NCBI RefSeq assembly: GCF_000293805.1
Contig: NZ_AMBZ01000022.1
Coordinates: 62,001 to 126,000 of the forward strand
Length of the DNA: 64,000 bases
Direction: 5' to 3'
Source of the DNA: Paenibacillus alvei DSM 29
GTDB taxonomy: Bacteria; Bacillota; Bacilli; Paenibacillales; Paenibacillaceae
Under the pieces are notes generated by a model. The model made no database searches and was not told the origin of the DNA. It was given only the letters and a program-made list of their open reading frames with translations. Positions 43,333 through 49,918 of the stretch are shown here, piece after piece. Each line of letters starts with the position of its first letter. Positions within the stretch are counted from its first letter, which is position 1. The translations under genes and the position numbers were made by a program.

Positions 43333-43799
43333 GATTTATTTGGGTCAAGATTACGCAAGCATGGAAGACGATCAAGAACGATACTCTTGACCGAGAGTTC
43401 CAGATTGAGATTGGTACGAAGATTATTAAGCGCATTTATCAGATTTGGAAAGAAAAAACGCACAATAACTCCGATATGACTATCGATGAGATGTGCGCGT
43501 TCGCTTACAAAGCAACAAGAGATATGGTTTATGGTATTCTTGCAGACGAGCATCTGGAAGTCTATGATGCAGAAGAAGTTGCAATTATGGGTGAAGCTGT
43601 ACGCACTATTCCTAAATACGAAGAGATTTGCTTAAATGTTTATCCTGAATACGACTACGAATCTGTCAAAGATTATGTATCTGCATCTCTGGAATGGGGA
43701 TTCAGTATGATGAGTCCAGAAGCAATGAACAGAATTTTGGATAATTATGATAGATACACAACGATACCTATTGCGAGTAGATTAGCTTTATGTTCATGA
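42583..43799 (+). CDS. Plasmid replication initiator-like protein (winged helix), frame broken once
   Basis: Frame 42583-43332 gives 249 residues; the correct continuation is in the -1 frame from ~43221 to 43799 (DLHTNVPSSSSNTSIVKC ... SRLALCS). Adding one base at the A4 run 43223-43226 fuses them into ~405 residues. Residues ~105-150 hold a helix-turn-helix (ASPDHIATRFGIGKSTVYEA) like Firmicute plasmid Rep proteins. The stretch after the break contains another helical domain. No Shine-Dalgarno is evident at 42583; ATG 42686 is an alternative. Iteron-like repeats overlap its start. Confidence 0.6.
43476..43799 (+). CDS. C-terminal fragment of the Rep-like protein
   Basis: The frame is open from 43221; the first ATG is at 43476 (MTIDEMCAFAYKATRD) and has no Shine-Dalgarno. 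Acidic helical domain. Confidence 0.5.
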   Translation: MTIDEMCAFAYKATRDMVYGILADEHLEVYDAEEVAIMGEAVRTIPKYEEICLNVYPEYDYESVKDYVSASLEWGFSMMSPEAMNRILDNYDRYTTIPIASRLALCS

Positions 43800-43807
43800 T
43801 GCACATC

Positions 43808-44026
43808 TTAACTTGTTTTGATGTCATTGCTTAACAATAAGCATTCATGCAGGATGTTATTCGCTTTACGCATTACTTCAACAGTATTGCTAAATTCGAG
43901 AATACCAATAATATTAGAGCAAATTTCATTGATTTGAGAGATATTATATCCTGATTCTCGCATAGCTACAGATACAGTTCCGATGAATATTTCTTTGCTT
44001 GTAAGCTTGATTCCTGATCTATTCAT
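43808..44026 (-). CDS. Small hypothetical protein
   Basis: 72 residues, MNRSGIKLTSKEIFIGTVS. Excellent ribosome-binding site (AAAGGAGGTGTAAAT) shows it is translated. Helical; opposite in direction to its neighbours, so it may be a small regulator of the adjacent rep gene. Not recognised. Confidence 0.6.
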   Translation of the reverse strand: MNRSGIKLTSKEIFIGTVSVAMRESGYNISQINEICSNIIGILEFSNTVEVMRKANNILHECLLLSNDIKTS

Positions 44027-44033
44027 ATTTACA

Positions 44034-45076
44034 CCTCCTTTGGTAATATCAATTATTTACAACAATGATTGCTTTTATACTAATCCTAGTAATATTTTTT
44101 TAATTAATTTTAAAAGCAACACGAATAGCCAGAAATCCGTCGATTTCCAGCCAATTATCGGCTCCCCATGGGATGAAACCAGAGCAAATAACGAGGGTAT
44201 ACACCTCTGTTCGTGGCATTATGTATGAGCCTGTCGCGCAACAGCTAATGCTATTATCTAGTATATCCAACAGAAATTGATAGTATACATTCGGTAATAG
44301 ATTGCTCTGGAAGGACGTTTGGATAGCTTTATCGGAGATGATGTGGTTTTGCTACACGATAAGCGATGCTGGATCGTAATATTATCGCCAGAGAGACTAG
44401 GAATACCCTGTGAGCCGTTAGGGAGTTATATCGTATATTTGTGCTAGATTTACGAGAGAGCCTTATCGTGGCTACGAGAGCGTCCGTGGGTCGTAAATTG
44501 AAGTCGGAAGTGTGGGTGGGTGTGTACACTCATTGTGAAATGGAAATGATTTGCTTTCATCTGTAAACCATCCCCCGCCCTTCTGTCTATCCTTTTCACA
44601 TATTTTTAGTTATGGGGAAACGGACGGTAAAAAGTTATCAAGAAGAAAATTATTTGAATCGAAAAAAGTATTTTTGCCGTGTTCTAAAATGTTTCCTTAT
44701 TGCAACTTAGTTACCCTGTTTCAAAATAATTATTATCTATTTTAATATTTCTATCGCAAAATTCTTTTTCCTTCCTATCAAATAGTTTCCCAGATGCAAA
44801 ACTATTTGGATGAAGAAAAACTTTTTCGACTCGTATTATAATTAGTGTAGGCGTGAGGCTTGCTTACTACTTCCCATCAAAAACCAAACCACGACACCAC
44901 CAAAAACCCACCAACAACCAACGCAACGCGCTACCAGACGCAACAAAACGCCCTTTTCAGCGTGTTTTCCTTGTGTAAGTCCTATTGTCCACCTATTGCC
45001 CAAAAACGCCTTACAATCAAAATTCAAAAAAACAAAATTATTTTGCAAAAAGCGTGTTATTTTCTAAAATAATGCT
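44034..45076. other. Long gene-free region, possible structured RNA or origin
   Basis: About 1 kb with no convincing frame on either strand. 44160-44560 is GC-richer than its surroundings and has a long-range perfect pairing CCAGAGCAA (44179) with TTGCTCTGG (44302) plus a GAGG/CCTC hairpin inside, suggesting a large structured RNA. 44860-44960 is C/A-rich with almost no G on the plus strand. 44600-44830 is A/T-rich. It divides the maintenance block from the early-gene array. Confidence 0.4.
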
Positions 45077-45090
45077 GTACTTTCTTAGGC
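45077..45090 (-). promoter_or_regulatory. Operator-like repeat O6
   Basis: GTACTTTCTTAGGC on the plus strand (GCCTAAGAAAGTAC on the minus), covering the -35 region of the promoter whose extended -10 (TGGTATATT) is at 45096-45104. Confidence 0.55.
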
Positions 45091-45104
45091 ATGTATGGTA
45101 TATT
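45091..45104 (+). promoter_or_regulatory. Extended -10 promoter opening the early array
   Basis: TGGTATATT at 45096-45104, about 55 bases before the first small gene at 45159. The operator-like copy sits directly upstream, so a repressor there would shut the array's first genes. Confidence 0.5.
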
Positions 45105-45158
45105 TAATACATCGGAAGGGAACACAAAATACTAACCACTGAATGGGAGGAACTACCA

Positions 45159-45308
45159 ATGTCACTACAACAACAATTTGAAATGATCTACGCGCAACGC
45201 AAGCAAGCAGAAAAGGCGAACAACAAAAAACGCATCATCATGCACAACGTTATCCTTGACAAAGGAGAAAAGTCCAAGCTTTACAATAAGAATGTTTATG
45301 TAATGTAA
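45159..45308 (+). CDS. Small basic hypothetical protein
   Basis: 49 residues, MSLQQQFEMIYAQRKQAEKA, helical and basic. GGGAGGAACTACC before the ATG. First gene after the operator-controlled promoter and directly before the sigma-like gene. Confidence 0.6.
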   Translation: MSLQQQFEMIYAQRKQAEKANNKKRIIMHNVILDKGEKSKLYNKNVYVM

Positions 45309-45313
45309 TCAAC

Positions 45314-45350
45314 GTGTGGGATTCTCTAGTCCACTTTTGTACAATCGTAA
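45314..45350 (+). promoter_or_regulatory. Array promoter, variant spacing
   Basis: GTGGGATTC at 45316 and TGTACAA at 45338 are 22 rather than 20 bases apart. It precedes the sigma-like gene, which would fit autoregulation. Confidence 0.5.
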
Positions 45351-45423
45351 CGAACACGAACGGAACGAAACAAACGCATTTGAGGGAATGCGAAAAACCA
45401 AACGGAAAAGGAGAAATAATATC

Positions 45424-45663
45424 ATGAATAAATTCAAATTGGCTCACGCTATCGCAAAAGTTTTGAAGGGCGACTATTCCGCACGTATGGCATACGCTTG
45501 GCAGATTATTAAGGCAGACCGCTTGCATGAAGTATCAGAACTGCTCGACGTTGAAACGCTCACGCCTAAAATGTATGTATCTGAATACCCATACGCGACA
45601 GCTAAAAAAGCTGACCAGATGCCTAAGAAAGTACGTATAAAATCAAAAACACAAAAAATCTAA
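45424..45663 (+). CDS. N-terminal fragment of the sigma-like protein
   Basis: 79 residues from ATG 45424 with a good ribosome-binding site; ends at KTQKI-stop right after the A6 run. Confidence 0.55.
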   Translation: MNKFKLAHAIAKVLKGDYSARMAYAWQIIKADRLHEVSELLDVETLTPKMYVSEYPYATAKKADQMPKKVRIKSKTQKI

Positions 45664-46549
45664 GAAGGTTCAACCAATCGAAGAACCAGCGCAAAAAATC
45701 GTACATACCGCAATTCCTGAAAACCTTGCAACAGTGTTCACCGCTCAACAGTGCGCGGCAATCGATGAAATTATCACGAACTATGTATATGGCAAGATGG
45801 ACAAGAGAACAGGCAAACGTAACAATGGCGCGAATGAGCTAGAAGGGGAACACATGGACATGGCGCGTTTCCGCTATAATGACGGAATCGAAGCACTCAA
45901 AAATATCAAGGGTGCAACGTTCCCAATGTCCTACACAAACGCAAAAGGCGACGAAGTGGAGTATGATTATACGCCTTTCATGCAACTGCAAACAGCAATG
46001 GTTACTTACTTCCTACGCGACTATGTAAAAATGACTGTAAAGCGTTTCTTAGATATGGGCTTGAATTTCAAGCAATTAGAACAAGTACAAGCAATGGCAA
46101 GCATTGAAGCGAAACAAAGCTATATGATGGCTTCAAGCAATCGCGGGAATATTGTAGCGTTTGACATTGACGACATCATGGACGAATTTGTATTCGATTC
46201 TATGCGCCTAACTTTTAGCGAAACAATGTTCGATAGTGCAGATGATGCGGTTAAAGTATGTTTTATGAGACTTAAAAACGTTATGAGAGTTCAACTTCGT
46301 AAACTCCGCAATCAAACACTAGTTGTCACAGAGCAACAAATGTATGTGCAGGAGGAAGGAGTTTCACGCTCTACAGAAGAAGAAGCGTTACAAATGGCTA
46401 AGGAAATGGGAATTTTCAGTGATGCAGAAATGGAAATTATTCGCCTACGCCTTGAAGGGTTCAAAAAGGTTGAAATTGATAAGCAAGTGGGCAAACGTAC
46501 TGACCGCGATTTCAAGCGCATCGAAAAAGCATACAACGCCGCTGTATAA
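45424..46549 (+). CDS. Sigma-factor-like protein, frame broken once
   Basis: Frames 45424-45663 (MNKFKLAHAIAKVLKGDY) and 45734-46549 join near the A6 run at 45653-45658 into ~375 residues (...KTQK-SKKVQPIEEPAQ...). The second half resembles sigma-70 factors: FDIDDIMDEFVFDSMRLTF then VCFMRLKNVMRVQLRKLRN is like region 2, and FSDAEMEIIRLRLEGFKK followed by VEIDKQVGKRTDRDFKRIEK is like the region 4 helix-turn-helix. It is placed near the head of ~25 non-canonical promoter elements. Start supported by AAAGGAGA. The similarity is by eye; other helix-turn-helix regulators cannot be excluded. Confidence 0.55.
45621..45634 (+). promoter_or_regulatory. Operator-like repeat O7 inside the sigma-like gene
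   Basis: GCCTAAGAAAGTAC, an exact inverted match of copy O6 540 bases upstream. It encodes part of MPKKV, so chance cannot be excluded. Confidence 0.35.
45734..46549 (+). CDS. C-terminal fragment of the sigma-like protein
   Basis: 271 residues if counted from GTG 45734, which has no ribosome-binding site; the frame is open from ~45656. Holds the region 2-like and region 4-like segments. Confidence 0.6.
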   Translation: MFTAQQCAAIDEIITNYVYGKMDKRTGKRNNGANELEGEHMDMARFRYNDGIEALKNIKGATFPMSYTNAKGDEVEYDYTPFMQLQTAMVTYFLRDYVKMTVKRFLDMGLNFKQLEQVQAMASIEAKQSYMMASSNRGNIVAFDIDDIMDEFVFDSMRLTFSETMFDSADDAVKVCFMRLKNVMRVQLRKLRNQTLVVTEQQMYVQEEGVSRSTEEEALQMAKEMGIFSDAEMEIIRLRLEGFKKVEIDKQVGKRTDRDFKRIEKAYNAAV

Positions 46550-46561
46550 GCGGATTAAATA

Positions 46562-46589
46562 GAGGAGGGCGCAAAAAGCGTCCTTCCTC
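46562..46589 (+). terminator. Hairpin after the sigma-like gene
   Basis: GAGGAGGGCGC / GCGTCCTTCCTC with an AAAAA loop; no clear T-run follows, so it may be a weak terminator or a stabiliser. Confidence 0.5.
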
Positions 46590-46609
46590 AGAAATAAAAA
46601 TTTCCTAGT

Positions 46610-46645
46610 GTGTGGTTCTCATAGACTTTTATACTAATACATATG
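46610..46645 (+). promoter_or_regulatory. Array promoter (GTGTGG, 14, TATACTA)
   Basis: GTGTGG at 46610 and TATACTA at 46630, 20 bases start to start. Drives the 43-residue gene at 46661; the second box differs from TGTACAA. Confidence 0.55.
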
Positions 46646-46660
46646 AAGGAGGGAAAAGGC

Positions 46661-46792
46661 ATGAAACAAAAATTATTCGCATATATCGCGCAATTTTTCA
46701 AACACCAGCATACAGCACCAGAACGCCGCGAATATACGCCACAAGAACTATATGAAATGGACTTACTGGATTCAGCGGAAGGAATAGCATAG
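46661..46792 (+). CDS. Small hypothetical protein
   Basis: 43 residues, MKQKLFAYIAQFFKHQHTAP. Amphipathic N-terminal helix, acidic end. GGAGGGAAAAGGC before the start. Unknown function. Confidence 0.55.
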   Translation: MKQKLFAYIAQFFKHQHTAPERREYTPQELYEMDLLDSAEGIA

Positions 46793-46830
46793 GAAACGCA
46801 AAAAATAAACCATTATCGGAGGGCTAAAAC

Positions 46831-47184
46831 ATGAAAAAACTTATTACATCCATCATTATTGCAATCATCTTTTTCGTAGGGGCAGGGGTGACGAACGCGA
46901 ATGCAACCGATTTAAACACTTGTGAAATACAACTTCAAAAGCCTATTCATCATGCCGAAATTGTTATGACTACTGAAAAAGTAAAGAGCGTTTTCTATGA
47001 AAAAGGTTGGTACTACTTGGAGACATACGCTGATGACGAAGGCGGTACATGGGTTTTAGAAATTGGGAAAGAACCAAAAAGCGCGGCAAAACTAGACAAG
47101 CTGAAAAAGCAATATACAGGAAAGCTTGTAGATGTTCAATATACAGGTGATTATGAATATCTAGGATGGAACATCCACAAATGA
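46831..47184 (+). CDS. Small exported protein
   Basis: 117 residues. Signal peptide MKKLITSIIIAIIFFVGAGV with an A-x-A site in NANATD, so the mature ~92-residue beta-rich domain acts outside the membrane. GGAGGGCTAAAAC start. Possibly a surface-exclusion or envelope factor; function unknown. Confidence 0.6.
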   Translation: MKKLITSIIIAIIFFVGAGVTNANATDLNTCEIQLQKPIHHAEIVMTTEKVKSVFYEKGWYYLETYADDEGGTWVLEIGKEPKSAAKLDKLKKQYTGKLVDVQYTGDYEYLGWNIHK

Positions 47185-47185
47185 G

Positions 47186-47205
47186 AGAGGGGCGAAAGCC
47201 CTTCT
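47186..47205 (+). terminator. Terminator after the exported protein gene
   Basis: AGAGGGGC / GCCCTTCT with GAAA tetraloop, followed by TTTTTGTTTG. Confidence 0.75.
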
Positions 47206-47251
47206 TTTTGTTTGGCTTGAAAACGTCATGCAAAAATATTTTTATTTTGCG

Positions 47252-47286
47252 TGTGGTTTTTGTCTCAAACTGTACAAATACATATG
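47252..47286 (+). promoter_or_regulatory. Array promoter (GTGTGG, 14, TGTACAA)
   Basis: Boxes at 47252 and 47272; downstream ATACATATGAGGGACAAA leads to the gene at 47318. Confidence 0.65.
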
Positions 47287-47317
47287 AGGGACAAATCATA
47301 TAGAAAAGGTGAAAACG

Positions 47318-47557
47318 ATGGAGTTATTTTTTAGATGTTCATGCGGTAAATTCGAACAAGCAACGAACGCGAATTATGCAAGTACAGAAGACGCGAACAA
47401 GGAAGAAAATCCTTTATGTTGGGATTGTTTCGATGGGAGACAAGACGCGAAAGCATTCCATGAAAGCGGTGGAATTTTCCGCAACTTTGAAGACTGGATG
47501 GAGGACAAAGGCGCGACAATTATAGATGATAGTCATTATATCATACGCGAATATTAA
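47318..47557 (+). CDS. Small zinc-ribbon-like protein
   Basis: 79 residues, MELFFRCSCGKFEQ. Two cysteine pairs (CSCG and CWDC) could form a zinc ribbon; the rest is acidic. ATG 47318 follows AAAAGGTGAAAACG. Function unknown; perhaps a host-transcription or translation modulator. Confidence 0.6.
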   Translation: MELFFRCSCGKFEQATNANYASTEDANKEENPLCWDCFDGRQDAKAFHESGGIFRNFEDWMEDKGATIIDDSHYIIREY

Positions 47558-47569
47558 TTTTTTCAGTGC

Positions 47570-47603
47570 GTGGGATTCCGAAAAACTTTTGTACAAATAT
47601 AAT
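47570..47603 (+). promoter_or_regulatory. Array promoter (GTGGGA, 14, TGTACAA)
   Basis: Boxes at 47570 and 47590, then ATATAATCGAGAGAC; precedes the gene at 47638. Confidence 0.65.
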
Positions 47604-47637
47604 CGAGAGACAATATAAACGGAAAAGGATGATAAAC

Positions 47638-47874
47638 ATGAAAACAGTTCAAACATTGGTAAACGTAAAGAAAGACACTAAGGCAGGCAATCATAGAGTT
47701 TCCATTTCACAAGGGAAAAGAGATTTTTATTACTATGCTACTGCAATTTGCAAGGTTGACGACACAAAAGGAACTTTTGTGATTGATTCAAGTTATGGCA
47801 CACAGTCCACAACTCGTGCATGTAACGCATACCGCAAACATTTTGTAGGGATTGGATACCGCGAAGCAAATTAA
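47638..47874 (+). CDS. Small hypothetical protein
   Basis: 78 residues, MKTVQTLVNVKKDTKAGNHR, basic and beta-rich (RDFYYYATAICKVDD). GGAAAAGGATGATAAAC leader with the shared GGAAAAGG site. Function unknown. Confidence 0.55.
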   Translation: MKTVQTLVNVKKDTKAGNHRVSISQGKRDFYYYATAICKVDDTKGTFVIDSSYGTQSTTRACNAYRKHFVGIGYREAN

Positions 47875-47886
47875 TTTCATATAGGC

Positions 47887-47922
47887 GTGTGGTTTCGCCA
47901 TGCGCCTGTACAATTATATATG
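47887..47922 (+). promoter_or_regulatory. Array promoter (GTGTGG, 14, TGTACAA)
   Basis: Boxes at 47887 and 47907. AGGCG and CGCCT flank the first box, forming a hairpin that ends just before TGTACAA, so a terminator for the previous gene overlaps the promoter. Confidence 0.65.
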
Positions 47923-47956
47923 AGGGACAAAAACAAACGGAAAAGGATGATTAGAC

Positions 47957-48208
47957 ATGGACAAAAAGACATTGATTGAGAAGTACAACAAAGGTGAAAT
48001 TAAGCCTATCGGGGTTACACATATCACGAACACAAGCGGTGTGGCAGTGTGTCATGTTGAACATGGTATCAATGATAAGGTTTTCGGATACATTACGATG
48101 GGCGAAACTAAACAATTCTTTTTCGTCACACTTAAATATTTGACTGAAAAAATTGTTTTCCAAGTTGGGAAAATGCGCTTTGACATAGGCGAATTTATGC
48201 GCGTTTAG
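47957..48208 (+). CDS. Small hypothetical protein
   Basis: 83 residues, MDKKTLIEKYNKGEIKPIGV, mixed alpha/beta, no motif. Leader has GAGGGACAAA and GGAAAAGGATG. Confidence 0.55.
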   Translation: MDKKTLIEKYNKGEIKPIGVTHITNTSGVAVCHVEHGINDKVFGYITMGETKQFFFVTLKYLTEKIVFQVGKMRFDIGEFMRV

Positions 48209-48227
48209 CTCCATAGGCGCGGTGTGA

Positions 48228-48253
48228 AGTGGGTGGGCGAATGCCTACCCACT
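48228..48253 (+). terminator. Terminator
   Basis: AGTGGGT / ACCCACT hairpin followed by TTTT, after the gene ending at 48208. Confidence 0.75.
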
Positions 48254-48301
48254 TTTTAATTTCAAGCGTGAAAACATCCATCGAAATATTTTTGTTTCGG
48301 T

Positions 48302-48335
48302 GTGGGTTTTTGTTTTTGAATTGTACAAATAAATA
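48302..48335 (+). promoter_or_regulatory. Array promoter (GTGGGT, 14, TGTACAA)
   Basis: Boxes at 48302 and 48322, then ATAAATATGAGGTG; precedes the gene at 48349. Confidence 0.65.
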
Positions 48336-48348
48336 TGAGGTGATAATC

Positions 48349-48486
48349 ATGCGAAACTTTAAACATAAAGTTGACGTTTACTTTGACTTAGATGGAAATA
48401 TTGAAGGTCAATTCTTATATTATGGCGCAATTGGAACTATGGCGTTTTCGATGATTGTTGGAACGATTGGAGGGATTTTTTCATGA
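48349..48486 (+). CDS. Small membrane protein
   Basis: 45 residues, MRNFKHKVDVYFDLDG, with a C-terminal hydrophobic helix (YYGAIGTMAFSMIVGTIGG). GAGGTGATAATC start. Single-pass inner-membrane peptide of unknown role; overlaps the next gene by ATGA. Confidence 0.55.
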   Translation: MRNFKHKVDVYFDLDGNIEGQFLYYGAIGTMAFSMIVGTIGGIFS

Positions 48487-48656
48487 GCAACAAAGGGATT
48501 ACAAATGTAGGCAATGGATGGAAATGCACTTGTGGTATCCATAGAAACGCGTCAACGGAAGTTTGGCGCGATTGCGTATGTCGAATTGAACATACAAAAG
48601 AACAAGTCGAAGCGTCGAATATTCTATATTGGAGAAAGTTTTGGAATATCGTGTGA
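48483..48656 (+). CDS. Small cysteine-containing protein
   Basis: 57 residues, MSNKGITNVGNGWKCTCGIH. CxC and CVC pairs could bind zinc. Translationally coupled to the membrane peptide (ATGA). Its last codons GTG TGA are themselves the first box of the next array promoter. Confidence 0.55.
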   Translation: MSNKGITNVGNGWKCTCGIHRNASTEVWRDCVCRIEHTKEQVEASNILYWRKFWNIV

Positions 48657-48686
48657 TTCTATAAAAGTTCTGTACAAATACATATG
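48651..48686 (+). promoter_or_regulatory. Array promoter (GTGTGA, 14, TGTACAA)
   Basis: Boxes at 48651 and 48671. The first box is the Val-stop of the preceding gene. Downstream ATACATATGAGGGG. Confidence 0.65.
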
Positions 48687-48712
48687 AGGGGAAAACGAAA
48701 GGGGAAATTAAA

Positions 48713-48994
48713 ATGGCAAAAATTTTAATCTTTGAAGGTGCAGGATGGGATGTTGCAGAACATAATGGCGTTGGGAATTGCCGAATCCGCACACGAATCA
48801 AAAATATAGATGGAGTTTCCATCTATCTGGAAATGAGCGGCACAAAGAAAAGAAATCGAAGTATTCCAAGTTCTTCGTTTTCAATGCTTACGTTAACCAT
48901 TGTCATGAAGAAGGCAAGGACAACGAAAGTGAGTTCCGCAGATTCCAATATGGAAGTTATGGCAGTTTCGAATACACGCAAGAAGCTATTTTGA
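48713..48994 (+). CDS. Visible frame of the broken hypothetical gene
   Basis: 93-residue frame; only its first ~46 residues are likely to be real. See the joined entry 48713-49092. Confidence 0.45.
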   Translation: MAKILIFEGAGWDVAEHNGVGNCRIRTRIKNIDGVSIYLEMSGTKKRNRSIPSSSFSMLTLTIVMKKARTTKVSSADSNMEVMAVSNTRKKLF

Positions 48995-49092
48995 AATTTG
49001 TAAACGAAAATCTTAATTGTGACTTCGAAGTCATGAAAGTTGTCAACGATGGTTCAATTCGTGTTCATAGTACAAAGGAAAATTTGTGTTAG
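48713..49092 (+). CDS. Hypothetical protein, frame broken once
   Basis: Starts MAKILIFEGAGWDVAEHNGV at 48713 (AAAGGGGAAATTAAA). The frame should change at the A4 run 48848-48851 so that ...MSGTKK continues KKSKYSKFFVFNAYVNHCHE to a stop at 49092, ~127 residues. Downstream of the run the original frame is low-quality Ser/Lys-rich sequence. Unknown function. Confidence 0.55.
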
Positions 49093-49094
49093 TT

Positions 49095-49130
49095 GTGTGA
49101 TTCGATTCAATTTTTGTACAAATAACATTG
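49095..49130 (+). promoter_or_regulatory. Array promoter (GTGTGA, 14, TGTACAA)
   Basis: Boxes at 49095 and 49115, then ATAACATTGAAAGGCGG. The transcript has no good gene, only mini reading frames, before the terminator at 49320. Confidence 0.6.
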
Positions 49131-49353
49131 AAAGGCGGTGAAAGGATGGTTGAGATTTTCGGGTTTACATAGCGACTCACATTGAGGATCACAAGGCTCT
49201 CGCAGGTGCGAACCTAGAAAGGGGAATGCGATATGTGCTAATTAACCTAGAGACGAAAGGGACAAGAACGATATTAAGGAGGGATGATATATATGATTGT
49301 CGAATAGAAATACATCACAAGACTACCAGCACAACGCGCGGTGTTGGTAGTCT
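49131..49353 (+). ncRNA. Possible short RNA with mini reading frames
   Basis: Between an array promoter and a terminator. Three Shine-Dalgarno-like sites lead only to tiny frames: 49146-49172 (8 codons), 49233-49241 (2 codons) and 49284/49293-49307 (4-7 codons). A ~210-base regulatory RNA, or a gene damaged by indels, are both possible. Confidence 0.3.
49320..49353 (+). terminator. Terminator
   Basis: AGACTACCA / TGGTAGTCT hairpin followed by CTTTTTA. Confidence 0.8.
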
Positions 49354-49413
49354 CTTTTTACTAAGCACGAAAAAGGCATACAAAGAAATTTGTATATCTT
49401 TTTGGCGTTTAGT

Positions 49414-49450
49414 GTGGGATTTACTAACGCTTTTGTACAATACATAGTGT
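49414..49450 (+). promoter_or_regulatory. Array promoter (GTGGGA, 14, TGTACAA)
   Basis: Boxes at 49414 and 49434; precedes the gene at 49480. Confidence 0.65.
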
Positions 49451-49479
49451 GAGGGACACACGAAAAGGAGAAGATAAAC

Positions 49480-49836
49480 ATGCAAAAAGAATTAACATTC
49501 ACAAAACATACTCGTAAGGAAGCAGAAGCCAAAGGGCTTCCAGTATTCAATGGATGCAATCATTATGAAATTGATATGTCACATTTGAGAGGGCGTCATG
49601 AAGATGGGCATGAGGATTGGATGAATACAATTGTCGTGAAGCTTCCATTCGGAAATGCACTGACACTTTGCGTAATGCAAACAGGCGGTAATGAGGTATG
49701 TATAGATAGTGCATTCCATGGCGATAACCTCGATGAACATAGAGTATATGCAATGGGTGGCGGTCAAGAAAAAGATACAAATGTATACAACAAAAACATT
49801 TATGCGCTGATTGCAAAGGCGAAAGAAATTAAATAA
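49480..49836 (+). CDS. Hypothetical protein
   Basis: 118 residues, MQKELTFTKHTRKEAEAKGL. His-rich centre (NHYEIDMSHLRGRHEDGHED) could bind metal. AAAAGGAGAAG start. Unknown function. Confidence 0.55.
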   Translation: MQKELTFTKHTRKEAEAKGLPVFNGCNHYEIDMSHLRGRHEDGHEDWMNTIVVKLPFGNALTLCVMQTGGNEVCIDSAFHGDNLDEHRVYAMGGGQEKDTNVYNKNIYALIAKAKEIK

Positions 49837-49852
49837 TAAATTTTTCGGGAGT

Positions 49853-49890
49853 GTGGGAAACCACACTCCTTTTGTACAACTACTATTGAG
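49853..49890 (+). promoter_or_regulatory. Array promoter overlapping a terminator hairpin
   Basis: Boxes at 49853 and 49873. GGAGTGTGG-GAAA-CCACACTCC-TTTT ends exactly at TGTACAA, so a terminator for the previous gene forms the -35 region of the next promoter. Confidence 0.7.
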
Positions 49891-49918
49891 GGACAAAACA
49901 AGAAAGGGAATGGTGAAT

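Noticed and set aside
43983-44228. Plus-strand frame antisense to the small minus-strand gene
   Set aside because: No ribosome-binding site; the opposite strand has an excellent one.
44842-45072. Frames on both strands of the C/A-rich stretch
   Set aside because: Low-complexity composition, no ribosome-binding sites, no family resemblance.
49146-49220. tRNA-like GGTGCGAACCT segment
   Set aside because: No acceptor stem or D/anticodon arms can be drawn; the T-arm does not pair.
49226-49447. 73-residue plus-strand frame
   Set aside because: It runs through a strong terminator hairpin and an array promoter, and its start overlaps the ribosome-binding site.
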